Positions 23,119-34,764 of a stretch of DNA of 64,000 nucleotides are shown piece after piece. This stretch comes from Haemonchus contortus. Lineage: Eukaryota > Nematoda > Chromadorea > Rhabditida > Trichostrongylidae. Both the position numbers and the translations under genes were made by a program. The notes below the pieces were generated by a model. The model worked only from the letters and a program-made list of their open reading frames with translations. It had not been told where the DNA came from and did no database searches. Position 1 is the first letter of the stretch. Every line of letters starts with the position of its first letter. The stretch is taken from assembly GCA_000469685.2 (NCBI GenBank), contig LS997565.1, positions 49,259,501 to 49,323,500 of the forward strand, in the 5' to 3' direction.

Positions 23119-24024
23119 TTAGGCGTGTGCATTAATTCCCGCCGTTTTTCGCGTGCAAAAACATACTTATTACAAAACTAAAACTAAATGTACATTAACC
23201 AATGTATTGCCCATCGTTAGCTACAACTTCTTGCCATCTTTCTGGTATCTTGTTGACTCCGGGTCTAAAGAAGCCTTCATCTTTTGAGGCAATACTGTTA
23301 CCCACCCATTTTCGCACTTCTTCGGCATTCCGGAAGTGCATATCTGCCAAACTGACTTGCATGGACCGGAATAGGTAGTAATCAGAAAGAGCAAGATCCG
23401 GAGAGTATGCGGGCTGAACAAGCTGATCCCATCCAACAACTGCAATTTTTTTTAGAAAGACATTTTTCGCAACATGGGGTCTGGCATGTTCGTGGTGGAA
23501 CGGCACCTCATGACATTTTCTTGCGTTTAAGGTGAGCTTTTAGGTGAGAGCATCCTACAAACTGTCAAGTTGGTGTTCGTAGCGGTCAGTAGTAACAGTT
23601 TCGTTCGGGTTGAACAGCTCATAGTTCAAAACACCCTCTTGATCCCCCACCAAATGCACGCACAGCACTACTTTTTGGCAATAAACATTCCGCTTTCGTT
23701 GCAAGCTCTCGAGTGAAGAGAGACTATTTTAGCAGGTTCGTTTGGATGAAGCTTGTCCTCAATAGAAGCATCCGGTGGGCTCCAATGCCAGTTTTCTTGT
23801 AATCAAACAGCAGGGAAGGGCCCCCCGGGGAAACGGTTCATCACGTTCCATGACCAATCGGTCTGAGAGCAACAGGATTCTGGGGCAAAACTGATCTGTC
23901 TGCCCTTAAGAAGGAAGCCAATACCCTACCTTACAGAACATGACAGGTTTCACCGGTAAACCTCTAACATGGTCCGCGCAACGGCCCTTGGAATTCGGCG
24001 GCGGAAATTAATGCACACACCTAA
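23119..24024 (-). mobile_element. mariner element, internally shortened, in 5' flank of gene B
   Basis: Inverted ends TTAGGCGTGTGCATTAATTC (23119) and GGAAATTAATGCACACACCTAA (ending 24024) are each flanked by TA (23117-23118, 24025-24026), the mariner/Tc1 target. On the minus strand, 23506-23195 encodes the transposase C-terminus: HHEHARPHVAKNVF, then WDQLVQPAYSPDLALSDYYL, then ERWQEVVANDGQYIG. The last aspartate of the D,D34D triad is in SDYYLF. HEHARPH stands where HDNARPH is usual, so the second aspartate is replaced by glutamate. At 906 bp it is shorter than a full mariner (about 1.3 kb), and the rest of the frame is broken. Confidence 0.82.
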
Positions 24025-24586
24025 TATTAGTTGTGATTATTCTCTCATAAGAAAGACTAACTTGTTGCTTAGAATGGTCGTTTTGTTTTCCATATTTATG
24101 TGTCTACCTGAATACAAGTTGTTGCCGTGGGTTGGCTACGAAACCATGACGAGGTGGCGAACTTTATATAGCCGCATATAAACCGGATTTCCCACAGTAA
24201 GCGACAGGTGTTTTCGCGGCGGTTACCATATCCTCCCACGGAACACTTTATTCCAATCACATCACACCGCTAGCGGGCGGTGCGAGATAGGCGACTCAAC
24301 CCGAGCAGTTGCAACTATAAACCATGCTCGCCTGCTCCTGCCTTAGACTTACTGCTCGTGGTCTTGTCTAAAATTCTCAGCTTTGCCCCTCCTACCCCCT
24401 CCCCATCCCCCACACCGCTTAGTTGGTAGCCCTCCAAAGTGAAGCACCGCTCACTTGAATCAGCATTCTTGACAAAAATATGCCGGCAATCTTTTCGTTC
24501 AAGAATTAGGAAAGATTTTTGGACTTCCATACCATGACCACTTTGCCTACATAAGTATTTAGACGAAATTTAATACTTTTTTCAGA
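24025..24586 (+). promoter_or_regulatory. 5' flank of gene B, conserved among the four receptor genes
   Basis: 24030-24170 aligns with 3535-3690, 34770-34900 and 44870-45000 (TTAGTTGTGATTATTCTCTC; TGTGTCTACCTGAATACAAG; GTTGGCTACGAAACCATGAC). The proximal 45-bp element seen in A, C and D is much weaker here. A TTTTTTCAG acceptor ends at 24585, one base before the ATG. Confidence 0.35.
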
Positions 24587-27500
24587 ATGTATCCTGAAAG
24601 TAAACCAGTTCTCTACCACATGCTGCATATTTTGATGCCTGTTATCGCTTTTTTAGGGAACGGAGCTATCGTTTATGTGACGATACGTTCACAGTAAGAA
24701 ATTCAAAGAAAAGAACTGAAATGTTTGAAACTATTTCATGTGCACTGATGAACAACCTCTGTTACCTGTTCTATTTAAGAGTTCTACGGAGTCCGTGCAA
24801 CATGCTTATCGCTCTGGTATCTCTCAGCGACATGGTACTAGTCTGTTCTGAAGTTACTGCTACTGTCCTTCACAATATGTAGGTTTTGTGTGAAAATACA
24901 TCTTGAAAAGAAAAAAAGCAGTGCCGTTTCGGTTTCAGGGGGCCATTGCATACCTTGTAACCGGGTGTACTACCCTTGTGTTGTTCCCCATTATTGCCCC
25001 AATTACTGCCTCCAAGTAGTTGGGTCCGGGAACTTCTCCCTGAACACGGCGTCGCACATGCCGCACCCGCAGCGTATCGCAGGATTGCGATGGAAGATTG
25101 GAGCGCGCAATTTGTGAGGTAAAGAGTCCTTTGATTATTTGAATTGGCTGGCCGCTCTTTTCAATTCCAGTGAGGTCTTGATCGTCGTTTATATAGGAGG
25201 AGTCATTTTAATTAATCAAGTCTAATAAACATGAAAACGAAAAAGAAACAGAAGAAAAAACGATCAAATCCAGTAAAAAAGCAAGGCAATCAACGAAAAG
25301 TATCGCGTCCTATCGATTGGCGGGGAGGCGTGGTCAGTACAGTAATTGCAGTGACATTTGCCGCACGCCGCAAGGGAGAATGCCGCAATCGGGGAGAAGT
25401 CTCGTTACCCCTAAGTAGTTTTGTCAATTTTTGGTCGTTTTTCTACCACTCTTTACGTGAATCGCAAGTTTGTCGAATAAGGTGAAAATGGGGTGTAGTC
25501 TCCCCCAGAATTGCGTCGTGCTCGGTGTAACCTATCGTGCGCTGTGAACGAAAAGGTCAATCTCAGTGGAATGATCGGGTAGTCGCCGCTATTCTACTGC
25601 CGGATGCCGTGAAAATTCGGAGAAAAATATCGCCTCCAATTTTTTTTTTTGCTTTGAAGATTTTGCTTTTTCTTATTTTTTTCACTTGCAGTGTTCAAAG
25701 TGAGACAGTTTATCTGTCTACTTGCGTTTTCATTCAACTGCCGTCAGTGTTTGCAGCAAGTACATCACCGATGTTTTTACTTGCAACCGCCATTGACCGA
25801 CGACTCTGCGTTACGTCATTCTAGCGAGTTTTTAAAAACTTTATCATCCTTGGTTGTGATGCCTACTCTTTGTAAGGCACAACTGTGCCCCTACCGCGCG
25901 TCCATTTGAAAGTTGGGCACGTTCTCGGAAGGAGAAAGTGTTTCAGACTCATCGACGAAGTTCTTCTCTTCGTTCCTCTCTGAATTTTCTCTTGCGTATT
26001 CCTGATCATCGGCCTCCGGGTGAAGGTGAAATGCGAAAAAAGAGCTGAGAAAATAAGCCTGGTTTGAGTCTCTTAGCGTTGGAGAAAAAGCTCAAAGGTA
26101 CAGTTTTTGATAAAACCGCTTTCTGAACCTCCGCACACCCAAAAGTACACCTCGTGACATTCTCGATAAAGCTGGACCATTCATAATAGAGCCTAGAAGG
26201 TCGGGGATCAATACGTTTATTTGGGGAGACACCTACAGTACCGTTCAAAAAGAAATCACCTTGAACCTTTTCTGCCATATCTCATCTTGAACTCAATCTT
26301 TTTACCCGATTTTTTGACAGCACACTTATCAAACATTACCGACTCTCCTGCTATGCAGAATTGGCGGTAGCTCACTTCCGGCCGAGTAGATGAATTTTTT
26401 TTCAAAAAACTTGCGAAAGGAGCATGTTGTCTAGGTAAGATTCATTGTGTTTTTCGAGTATAGAAATATTGGTGATCCTTCTATTCTGTTGCTAATCGCT
26501 CTCAGTGAAGAGACAAAACTCTAGCTATCGCTTTCTGAGCTTGGAGCAGCTCTCCGCTATTGCCAGGGGCAGTAAGCAAGAGCTGACCCATGCTCAACAT
26601 CCAAGGCTGTTTGCTGTATCAATGTCTACGATTACGAAGGCTATCAAAGGTATTGTGTCTCTCATAGGCCCAATCAAGCGAGCCAGCTTGGGAAGGTTAC
26701 GGATTGCCGCTCCTGAGGACGATAGGAAGATCATTTGTGCATCGGCTCAAGATCCCAGACGAGCATCTTCCGATATAACGGCCGAAATATCGACGACGGC
26801 GACGTCGCTACCATCTAGAGGTACCATCAACAGACGCCTATGGGTTGCTGGAATGTATGGAGGAAGTCTTGTCAGAAAGTATCTGGATCTCTAAAAAAAC
26901 AGACGAGCTCGACTTCAATGGGCGCGTTAGCACCTTCACTGGATCTTCGACCAATGACGCGAAGTCATCTAGAGCGACTAGTCAAAGATTGTTTTGCTTG
27001 TTTCACTCGAGTTTTGTCCGTAGACTACCTTTTAAAACACAAGTTCCGACCCCAAGTACCATTTGACAACTGTCAGGTATGGTGCCGGCTCAGTACTGGT
27101 TTGGGGATGGTCTCCGAGTCTAAGCATGGGGTCCATGCAACATATTCTAACCACTGCGGCCTAGCAGATGTACGTAGACATTTTGGAAAAATCCATGCTA
27201 CCTTTCTCCCGTCGTGTGCACGGAAGAAAATTTTATTCCAGCGAGATAACGACCCCAGACACAGATCTAGAAGGGGCGCGCGAGTGCTTGGCTCATCGGG
27301 AAATTAGATGCCTTGACTCACCTAGCCAGTCCCCTGACCTGAACATTAGTGGACCCTCGTGATAAGAACTCAAGAGAAGGATAGCCGATAAAACAGCCAC
27401 AGATGCTGCTCAGAAATTTGGCCTATTTGAAGAGGAATGGAATGGAATCGATGAGCGCCTGATCAACAGGTTGGTCGAACCAGTGCCCCGCAGATACCAA

Positions 27501-30500
27501 GCCGTCATCGATGCCAACGGCTTCACTACAAAGTATAAGACTAGAAGTTAACTAGGTTTTAATCTCATGATGGTAGCGTTCAAGTCAAGTGATTTATATT
27601 AAATTAATGAAACTGATGTTATTTTGTCCTGTTCAGAAAAAATGTGAAAAGTGGCCTTTTAAACGAATTAAAAAAGGGTTTCGTGAGTTCTATAATGGAT
27701 ACATTGAATATCATTACTGTTGACAACATACCAAAAAATCAGTCAAAAACATTGAGTTTGAGATGAGTTATGGCAAAAAAGGTTGAGGTGATTTCTTTTT
27801 GAACGGTACTGTAGACAAATACAGAGAATAATCCCGGACACCCTCCCCTCTCCTGCTCTTCTTTCAACTTTTTCAAAGATTTACAACTTCTTGAAATTCG
27901 CAAATTATCGTATTCTTCTCGCCATTTTTGCACCATTACTTCCCTTATTTTACTTGAGCTAGGTACCTCAGGTTTTTCTAAAATTGGGCCTTTAAAACAT
28001 TTTTTTTGTCAACTCAACTATAGTGACCGTATTCTTTTCAGCAATGCTATGATAGTTTCCTACCCGAAATATTATCTGGCTGCACAGATCCTGCCAGGAT
28101 GTATATTAGGGATAGCTCTGGACGTGGTTGTTTTAATAAATCTGAAGACTGAAGAGTATGTCAGTTCAATAACTTTTTCAGCTTCATTAATCTGTACCAC
28201 TGAAACTGCAAAGTTAGCTGATTTTGAATGAAAGCAACGGTTCCAGGCCTGTAATACTGATTTGTCTAATATTTTTATTATTTGCAGGCAGGTCGTATGC
28301 GATTTGATAACACCTATGCTTGGCACCCTCAGCGATGTGTATAGTAAATCAGTCATGATAGTATGCATTCTGATTCTGTTATGCAATGTGTCCTTTATAC
28401 ACTTTTTAAGGAAACAACGAATAAGTAAGTGTTTTAAGTTAGTTTCGTTGCAATGCCATGTGCTACAGTAGCGACTTAGCGCAATCTTTTCGGTGTAGCC
28501 TTGTACAGTTGAAAATACTGTCATTTCAGGCAGCGAAACGGTGAGGAGCGTCAGTCGCTCCGTACTTGTTATTTGTATGACTGTCGTGCTGGGCTATTTC
28601 AGCGCAATGGTCATCTTCTGTATGAGAGAAGCGCTGAATTTAGATGTCGAGTTATTGAATTGGAGTGTATTTGCATCAATATTTGCTAATGCGGGATATT
28701 GTGTCAATTTCTTCGTCTACTACTTTATCAGGTCGGTAGTAGTGAGTAGTAAACGGGTATCTCAATCTTTCGTTTGTTAGATAGTCTTATCGGTGTGCGG
28801 ATTACAAATGACTTTGAGTTGGGTAACGACTGCTGTAGGATTCTATTTTGTTCCATAGCTTCGCATTTTGAGGAGGCAGCAACGGGTACCAAACGGTAAC
28901 CGATGAGAAAGAGGATTTCCGCAGTCACCTGATGTAAGTTCCCCGAATACAGAGACAGGAGCAACACTGGGAAAGGCATCCTACAATGTGCGAAGGAAAC
29001 TTTGGGAACGGCTTGAGTGGTTCCCGAGAAGACAATGTAGCGCGATTCTCGAATGATCAGGTCAAGAAGTTGTAAGGAAGAAAGGACGGCAAGGCAAAGG
29101 ACGCAAGCTGCAGAAGACTTAGCTCCCTATAAACTTTCGAGAGGCTCGTCGAGGCTGTTGTACCTAAACTGAGGACATCGCGGTAAAGGAGTTCTAAGGA
29201 GGAGTCCTAACGCTCTGGTGGGGTCAATCGTAATGAAGGAGGGGGGAGGTAGAACATATCGACAGGCAACAGAACAAAGAACCCACCATAATAATTCTGG
29301 GGGGAATAGAGGCAACGGCCGGCCCTTCCTGCACAGAGGATAATGTTAGTAGAGCAATAGGAATGACGAAGGTTGGGAAGGCAATTAGTCTGGACGAGGT
29401 ACTAATCGAGGCATGGAATACGTCGGAAAGCGCGGGACTAGGTGCCCAAACGGGTTCATGAGCGCCTCAACCATCAAGAAAAGATACTATAGGAGCAGTA
29501 CTATCGTTCCGATATTTAAGCAAAGGGACGCGATGGGGTACTACGGGGGATCAGGTTGACCGATCATAATGAAATTGTTTGAGCGGTTGGTCGACTCAAG
29601 ATTTTGAGAACCGACCCCAATTTCACAAGAGCAGTTCGTCTTAATGCCAGAAAGAACTCGGATGCCATCTTGATAGCTAGATAAACAATGGAGAACTATA
29701 GGGTTAAGCGCAGACCCTCACAGCTAGCCTTTATTAATCTAAGAAGCTTTCAAACTTATTTTGAAAGTCATAGCTGCAAGGGCACCAGGATTGGGATTTC
29801 ATGTCTTGTCTACACAAAAAAGACGCGCTGCCGGTGTTTTGGTTACGTTAGGTGGAAATAATCTGGTGAAAATTTGGAACAATACAGATTCAGAGTAGAG
29901 GAATTGAGGGAGTCAATTAAAGTAGATCCAGGCTTACACAATAATAAATGGATTTCGATGACGGAGTCAAACTAGCCAAAACTCGTCAAGAAATTTGGTT
30001 TGGTATGGACAGTCATTATGTTTCTAAATACGGCGGAGGTGGTGCGGTGGCAAGTGGCGCACTATCACACATGTGCGCTCACGGGCTCGAATTCCGAGTT
30101 GATATACGATTAGGCTAATCGAATCTGTCATCCCTCCGGGGTCTTTTGATTCGTACCAGACTCGTCTCAGAAATTGAAAGCATCTTTGTGAATCTGTTGA
30201 CCTCCGGATGCCATTGTGTAGGCCACATACACATTCAATTCGCCACTACGATTCTTGATGGGAGTCGAATGCGGAGGCACATCCCTCAGACAAAATTGAT
30301 AAAGAGGAAGACTTCATCCCTTTGTCATTTTTTTTCTAAATAACCAATGAGAATATGCTATGCGTACACCCATAGGTGGTGTTTTTTTATAAAAATTCCA
30401 TTTAAGCATCTAAAAAACTAGGGAAGACTGAATTTCGTGCAAAATTTTCAGCAGGTACCTCGTAATAAACTAATATTCAGAGGTTGGGAAAAACGACAAT

Positions 30501-30746
30501 CTCAAAATGAGTGGTCTAGACCGCAGCAGAACCCGAACGCAACTTCGAAAGTTCTAAGAAGTTTTGTGTGTGTTTCATTGAAATTCCATTTTCAGCTCGG
30601 AATATCGTGCTATATTCGACGAACTTCTTGGAATCGGTCACATCAAGGCTTTGTTCTGCCGCAGTAAGCAAATAGGTGAACAACAAGCAGCCACCTCGTC
30701 GGGTGGATTTCTTAGCAAGCGTGTCAAAGTCACCCATGGAACTTAA
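24587..30746 (+). CDS. Srsx-class chemosensory GPCR, gene B (7 exons, 313 aa)
   Basis: Second member of the array. Exons: 24587-24693, 24780-24878, 25692-25823, 28042-28155, 28288-28424, 28530-28731, 30596-30746 (TAA). Lengths and phases equal those of gene A. Visible receptor features: GNGAIVYVTIRS in TM1, [17 protein letters not shown] in TM2, [15 protein letters not shown] at the TM3 end, [16 protein letters not shown] in TM4, [16 protein letters not shown] in TM6 and NFFVYYFISSEYR at the TM7 end. The tail LLGIGHIKALFCRSK is shared with gene A, its closest relative in sequence and by a shared intron fossil. Oddities: the donor after exon 3 is GC (TA|GCGAGT) rather than GT; exon 2 ends at AT|GTAGGT, and reading on would meet a stop. 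Intron 3 (2.2 kb) holds a whole Tc1 element. No internal stop in the spliced frame. Confidence 0.87.
25022..25412. mobile_element. TIR MITE in intron 2 of gene B (family also at 38397)
   Basis: The intron of gene A shows the empty site (CAATTACTGACCACAAATAG). In gene B the element is bounded by a near-perfect direct repeat (CCAAGTAGTT ending 25021, CTAAGTAGTT ending 25420). Its ends are imperfect inverted repeats (GGGTCCGGGAACTTCTCCC against GGGTAACGAGACTTCTCCCC). A target duplication of 8-10 bp suggests a hAT- or Mutator-type family. A strongly basic frame starts at 25231 ([14 protein letters not shown]) and is partly kept in the other copy. Confidence 0.7.
26236..27811 (+). mobile_element. 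Tc1-like transposon, 1576 bp, in intron 3 of gene B
   Basis: The ends CAGTACCGTTCAAAAAGAAA (26236) and its complement ending at 27811 form inverted repeats of at least 30 bp with few mismatches, flanked by TA (26234-26235, 27812-27813). The length and CAGT ends are classic for Tc1. The element lies in the same orientation as the gene and does not touch an exon. Confidence 0.9.
26505..27550 (+). pseudogene. Tc1-like transposase, frameshifted
   Basis: The N-terminal part is open (26505-26894) and reads through the paired-type DNA-binding region (LEQLSAIARGSK; STITKAIKGI; RRASSDITAEIS; SRGTINRRLW). The catalytic half needs at least three frame changes: SSTSMGALAPSL near 26915, MYVDILEKSMLPFSRRV at 27168, the FQRDNDPRHRS box holding the second aspartate near 27240, and LDSPSQSPDLNISGPS near 27310 where DLNPIEPLW is usual. 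A family transposase is about 340 aa in one frame; this copy is inactive. Confidence 0.82.
28850..29970 (+). mobile_element. RTE-type LINE fossil in intron 6 of gene B
   Basis: Degenerate RT in the plus orientation: MTKVGKAISLDEVLIEAWNT near 29360-29420, STIVPIFKQRDAM near 29493, IMKLFERLVDSR near 29566, in shifting frames. The 5' part (28860-29340) aligns with the intron-6 fossil of gene A. The RT part is longer here than in A, where the alignment stops near 11815. Confidence 0.7.
30031..30300 (+). repeat. tRNA-derived SINE, copy 2, in intron 6 of gene B
   Basis: GGCGGAGGTGGTGCGGTGGC (A-box-like) is followed by GGGCTCGAATTCC (B-box-like), then the family body with ACCAGACTCGTCTCAG and GCCACATACACATTCAATTC and the tail ATGCGGAGGCACATCCCTCA. 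This is the most complete uninterrupted plus-strand copy and serves as the reference for the others. Confidence 0.75.
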
Positions 30747-31190
30747 TTGTCACAATTCTTTTTTCGTATTTATGCGATTATGCAGTAAACGAGGTGTAAA
30801 GTGGTCGTGTGCTTTGTTTCAACTCGTATGTAATCTATTTAGCCGCTCTTATAGTATAGTTTAGAAGTGATAGCGTATTGGTGGAGCAGAAAAAGTCAAA
30901 AGGACTGCGGATACTTTTGGCATTTTAATAAAAATGTTTCCCCGAAGGCCCACTATTTGTAGTTTAATCACTTGTTGCCAGAGAACAGCCTGCGACCATT
31001 TCTCAAAACAGATTACCATTGAAAGGTTCACGAGCCTGGGAAAAACCATTGATTCCAGTGCGAACCGGACATTTTTCTAATGGGTACTGAAATACCCGTT
31101 TTTGAGCATTTGAATGACCTAACAGGTTGCAATTGTAATTCAGTTATGAGCTGATCAGAGTGTTCTCGCACTGAATGAATTTTGATGGAG
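30747..31190. other. 3' flank of gene B, no gene
   Basis: Short homology to the 3' flanks of C and D (GTGGAGCAGAAAAAGTCAAA at about 30888). Nothing else supported. Confidence 0.4.
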
Positions 31191-31194
31191 TGCA

Positions 31195-31640
31195 TCCAGG
31201 TTACCTGTATCACCTGTATCACCTGTCGTCCCGTTTATCACGGACTTCCTCGAGCGCTCGGGAATAACGTCTAATTCGTCGCTGTCACCGGCTATACTTT
31301 TCCAGTGAATCGTCCTCGCTTCAGGGGTACGAGGTCCGACATTTCTTTCGTTCAGAGCTTTCGTGAAGAAGTCTGACCATCTCGTTGGCGGTCGTCCTGG
31401 CGTTCGTTTGATGTCCCGAGGGATCCAGCCAGTAACCGCCCTGATCAACCGCAGTAACCCATCACTATATCACATAACGTGTCTGGCCCACCTGATCTTT
31501 GATTTCTTGGTGTAATTAACGGCATCCCTGGAATCCGTTCGATGACGGAGCTCGGAACCCCTTATTCCCTTACTTAGCAACATCAGATTCACATTATTCA
31601 GCCCGCAATCAACGTACTCCCTCTCAAGATTGCATCGACT
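31195..31640 (-). mobile_element. RTE-type LINE, 3' end fragment
   Basis: The minus strand reads [20 protein letters not shown], then [19 protein letters not shown], near-identical to the C-terminus of the RTE fragment at 37170-38100. It ends in TGATACAGG-type tandem units (31195-31225), the RTE 3' tail. It is 5'-truncated near 31640, the usual fate of RTE copies. Confidence 0.85.
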
Positions 31641-31705
31641 TCATGGTTACGAAGCACGGCTGTCTTTTTCAGTGTATGAAATAAAAAGTTGTAGGGCGTT
31701 ATCCC

Positions 31706-31785
31706 ATTTGAGAGATGCGCCTCCGCATTCGTCTTCCATTCAGAATCGAAGTGACGTTATGAATGCGTATGTGGCCTATACGGGT
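31706..31785 (-). repeat. tRNA-derived SINE, copy 3, 3' part only
   Basis: Matches the 3' end of the family in reverse (GAGATGCGCCTCCGCATTCG; GAATGCGTATGTGGCC). It is truncated before the pol III promoter boxes, as expected from incomplete reverse transcription. Confidence 0.6.
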
Positions 31786-32169
31786 GTAGTGCGATTCACG
31801 CGTCAATATAATGAGGTCACCGGACAAAACTCGCTAAAACATCATGCCTACCATCATAACGGAAGAAATAAACACTTATAAACAAAAAAAATAAAGAAAT
31901 GACCAACTATGCACGTTTACAGAAGGATTGCATTCACCAGGATCAAAAAATTTGGAGGTATTCGTACTCTGAACGTTTGGCAATGAAATTGTTGCCCTAT
32001 AAGGTGAATTCTCAATCTCCAAGGGGCTTTTTTGCCATAGTAGAGAGATTTTCAGTATCTCATGGTGAAGCCGTGGACTACTGCAAACTTATTTGGTCCA
32101 TCTCAACAGAAATGTACTGAAACGATGCTTCGTGCGCCAAGAGCTCTAATGGGGTCACGCGTAAATCGC

Positions 32170-32361
32170 GCGCCCCCCGGCCTATACAATGAAATACGGT
32201 GGCAGCCGTTGTGCTTTTATCTTCCCAGACGAGTCTGGTACCAATTAACCGACCTCGGAGGGTTAGAAGGCTTGGTTGGCCTAGGCGGATACTGATACGG
32301 GATTGGAACACGTGACCATGAGTGTTTGAAGTGCGTCAGTTACCGCTACACCATCTCCGCC
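32170..32361 (-). repeat. tRNA-derived SINE, copy 4
   Basis: The reverse complement begins GGCGGAGATGGTGTAGCGGT with TAGCGGTAACTG (A-box-like) and GTGTTCCAATCCC (B-box-like). The family body AATTGGTACCAGACTCGTCT follows. Confidence 0.7.
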
Positions 32362-33163
32362 CTAGTACAGCGTATAAAGTCTATAAACTGCTACTTCTTC
32401 CGTTTTTCACTGCCATCTCATCATCTGCCTTCCGCTCTGTCGCAGATTCGAAAGAATGTGTGCGAAGTGGTTAATATTATAAGTGAGTGGATTAATAAAA
32501 GTGAAAGGGATTCCAGTGAGAAAACGAGAGATATGCGCAGGAAAATGAAGGTTTCAGCTTCTCCATTCATCGCCTGTGAAATACCTTTTTCTTTCCATAA
32601 AACAAACCTTTGAGCCTAGGTCATATCCAGTTTAAGAACATTTATGCTCGGCACGGCTACCCTGACTGTTGCAGAAAGAAGATAGGGAACATATCGAAAT
32701 CCCCTCCAGTTCCAGTAGTATTTACTGATTGCGCTTGTGAAGGGTTGGGTGAACACTACGGGTAGGAATCTCTCAGTGGGTACTCACTCTATCAAATCAT
32801 AAATCATATACCTACCAAATAGCCAAATAGAGGGCATATTTCATAGAAAAAAATTTGAGTTGTTTATTCATGCAGCAAAATACATACTCGAGTTCTCCAC
32901 GCCCAGTACGCCTTCAAAAAATCTCTTGTTCATCTCAGAATTGTTTTGGGTTAAACCACATTCTACAATATTACTGTACAATTTCATGTTTCTTTCATGT
33001 TCACCTACAGTCTTTCTCATGCGTAGAATTCATTTCCTAGTTGTTTAGACTTCTCTGAACAACAACGCCCATCCGTCGTTATCAGTTCTCTCAGTTCGAA
33101 AGACTCTTATAGAAGAGTTCTAAATTCATAGGCTCGGTATTCAGCACACTGTATCTATGACTA
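32362..33163. other. Intergenic, no gene recognised
   Basis: No frame over 95 codons and no splice-linked pattern. Nothing supported. Confidence 0.4.
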
Positions 33164-33165
33164 TA

Positions 33166-33741
33166 TTAGGTTGATGCATAATTATTGCGGATTTTTTCGC
33201 GGCTTTTTTTCTCTCGATAGAATTTTAATGTTGAATTCGGATTTGCTCTAGAAATAATCTACTTGATTTCCTCTACAAGAATATACTCAGAAAACCATCC
33301 GCATATTCGCGAAATTAGGCTTAACTACTTCGAGAAAAATTGGAAGGTGGCACAGTCATTTCGCGATCTCAGTAACTTTTCGGCGATCGAACAATCAGCT
33401 AGAGCCAACCAAGAAATGGGATTTGCCTAAATCTGCCATATTCACTAGCAGGAACTTTTATGGATCATCTCGTCATCCGTCCATAGAAAAAATGGCTAGA
33501 GAATAGAAGTTTCGTCGATTTGGATGACTTGATGGCCGATGTCAAGGCGTGGATCGCCCGTAAGGATCAAAACTTCCTCGCTGTTGGGATCCGATTAACT
33601 AATCAATGGGAAGCAGTGCTTTACATAGATGATGAATAAGTTCCGAAGTAGTGATTTGAATGTGTCTTTGCTTAGTATTTCTATAGTTTCTTTAAATAAA
33701 ATTTGCTAGAAAAAATCCGCAGTAATTATGCATCAACCTAA
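33166..33741 (+). mobile_element. Internally deleted mariner, 576 bp
   Basis: Inverted ends TTAGGTTGATGCATAATTAT and its complement ending at 33741 (differing at one internal base) lie between TA dinucleotides (33164-33165, 33742-33743). The interior still shows transposase relics on the plus strand: PHIREIRLNYFEKNW near 33300 and the C-terminal ADVKAWIARKDQNFLAVGI near 33537, followed by a stop at 33637. The catalytic core is missing. A different mariner family from the 23119 copy, judging by the ends. Confidence 0.85.
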
Positions 33742-34066
33742 TATTTTTCAGAAAATGTTCTTCTGTTGCTGTTACACAGCCCATGTTTACATTCATGCTA
33801 GGATACAATTTTTTGCCGGTAGAAAAAAACAATGTGGATCCAAAATTCTGTTTCTAGTAGACAATTTCAGTTTCAATTGACAGTCTGATTCAATAATATA
33901 GTAGGTTTATCTGCAGATTTGCAGTTTTCTTCAAGCAAGCACTCGATTGTAATTTAACATTTTTGACCGGCATAATATATGGAAGTATTGGGTCGTTCGG
34001 TAAGAAATTCCCACTTTTAAAATCGATTTTTTTATTTTTGATTTGAAAGATTTCAGAAGTCTGATC

Positions 34067-34116
34067 GCTCTTTATTTGATCACTCTAGACAAAGGCAATA
34101 ATCAAATAAAGAGCGT
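34067..34116. repeat. Short inverted repeat (15-bp arms)
   Basis: CGCTCTTTATTTGAT and its exact complement ATCAAATAAAGAGCG are separated by 20 nt. Possibly the trace of a small MITE; no target duplication was recognised. Confidence 0.6.
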
Positions 34117-34764
34117 TCAAACTAAAGGAAACTGATTTTATGAGCTACACAAAATCAAGCAGCAGTGTATTCGCACAACGCAAAGTTACGATTGTTGTGA
34201 ATGTTCTCTGCTGATTGTCCCGACAGCGACGTGAATCTCGTTCAAACACCCAATCGTCGTTTTGAGGTTTGTGTAGGGGATTTCCCTTAGCGCTGTCGCG
34301 CTATTTCTGCTAAGAACGTCAAATTATCCTTTGTCATTTGAAAAAACCCTTAATAGTACCCTGACGCAGGTTCAAGAAACAACAGATGCTGATTTTTGGC
34401 GCACTGACAGTATCTAACAAGTATTTAACTTTCGCTTTTCCAAAATTCTATTGAACCAGCTTTCTTTCACACGATGTCATTTTTTTGTCTGAGTTTCCAA
34501 GAAGAGAAAATTATAATAGCCCCGTATGAGAGATTTTCCCGTCCCTTTTAGACCCATCCGGATCATTGTGATGAGCAAAGTTTAGGTTAATACTGAGGTT
34601 CTTGCTCACAGTGGTCGTTTAAGTAGAGTCAGAACATTGGTGATCATTTCGTTGTGTTAAGAGAATACGGGTCTTCGAGTTATTAATTATTTCCGGTTTT
34701 CTGTCCTCGACCGCGTGCCCTTAATCTGAATGAGGGGTCTTTTCTTATGTGTCAATAGAACTAT

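Noticed and set aside
25231..25485. Lysine-rich frame as an independent gene
   Set aside because: It lies entirely within a TIR MITE with a second copy elsewhere; the end of the frame is not kept in that copy.
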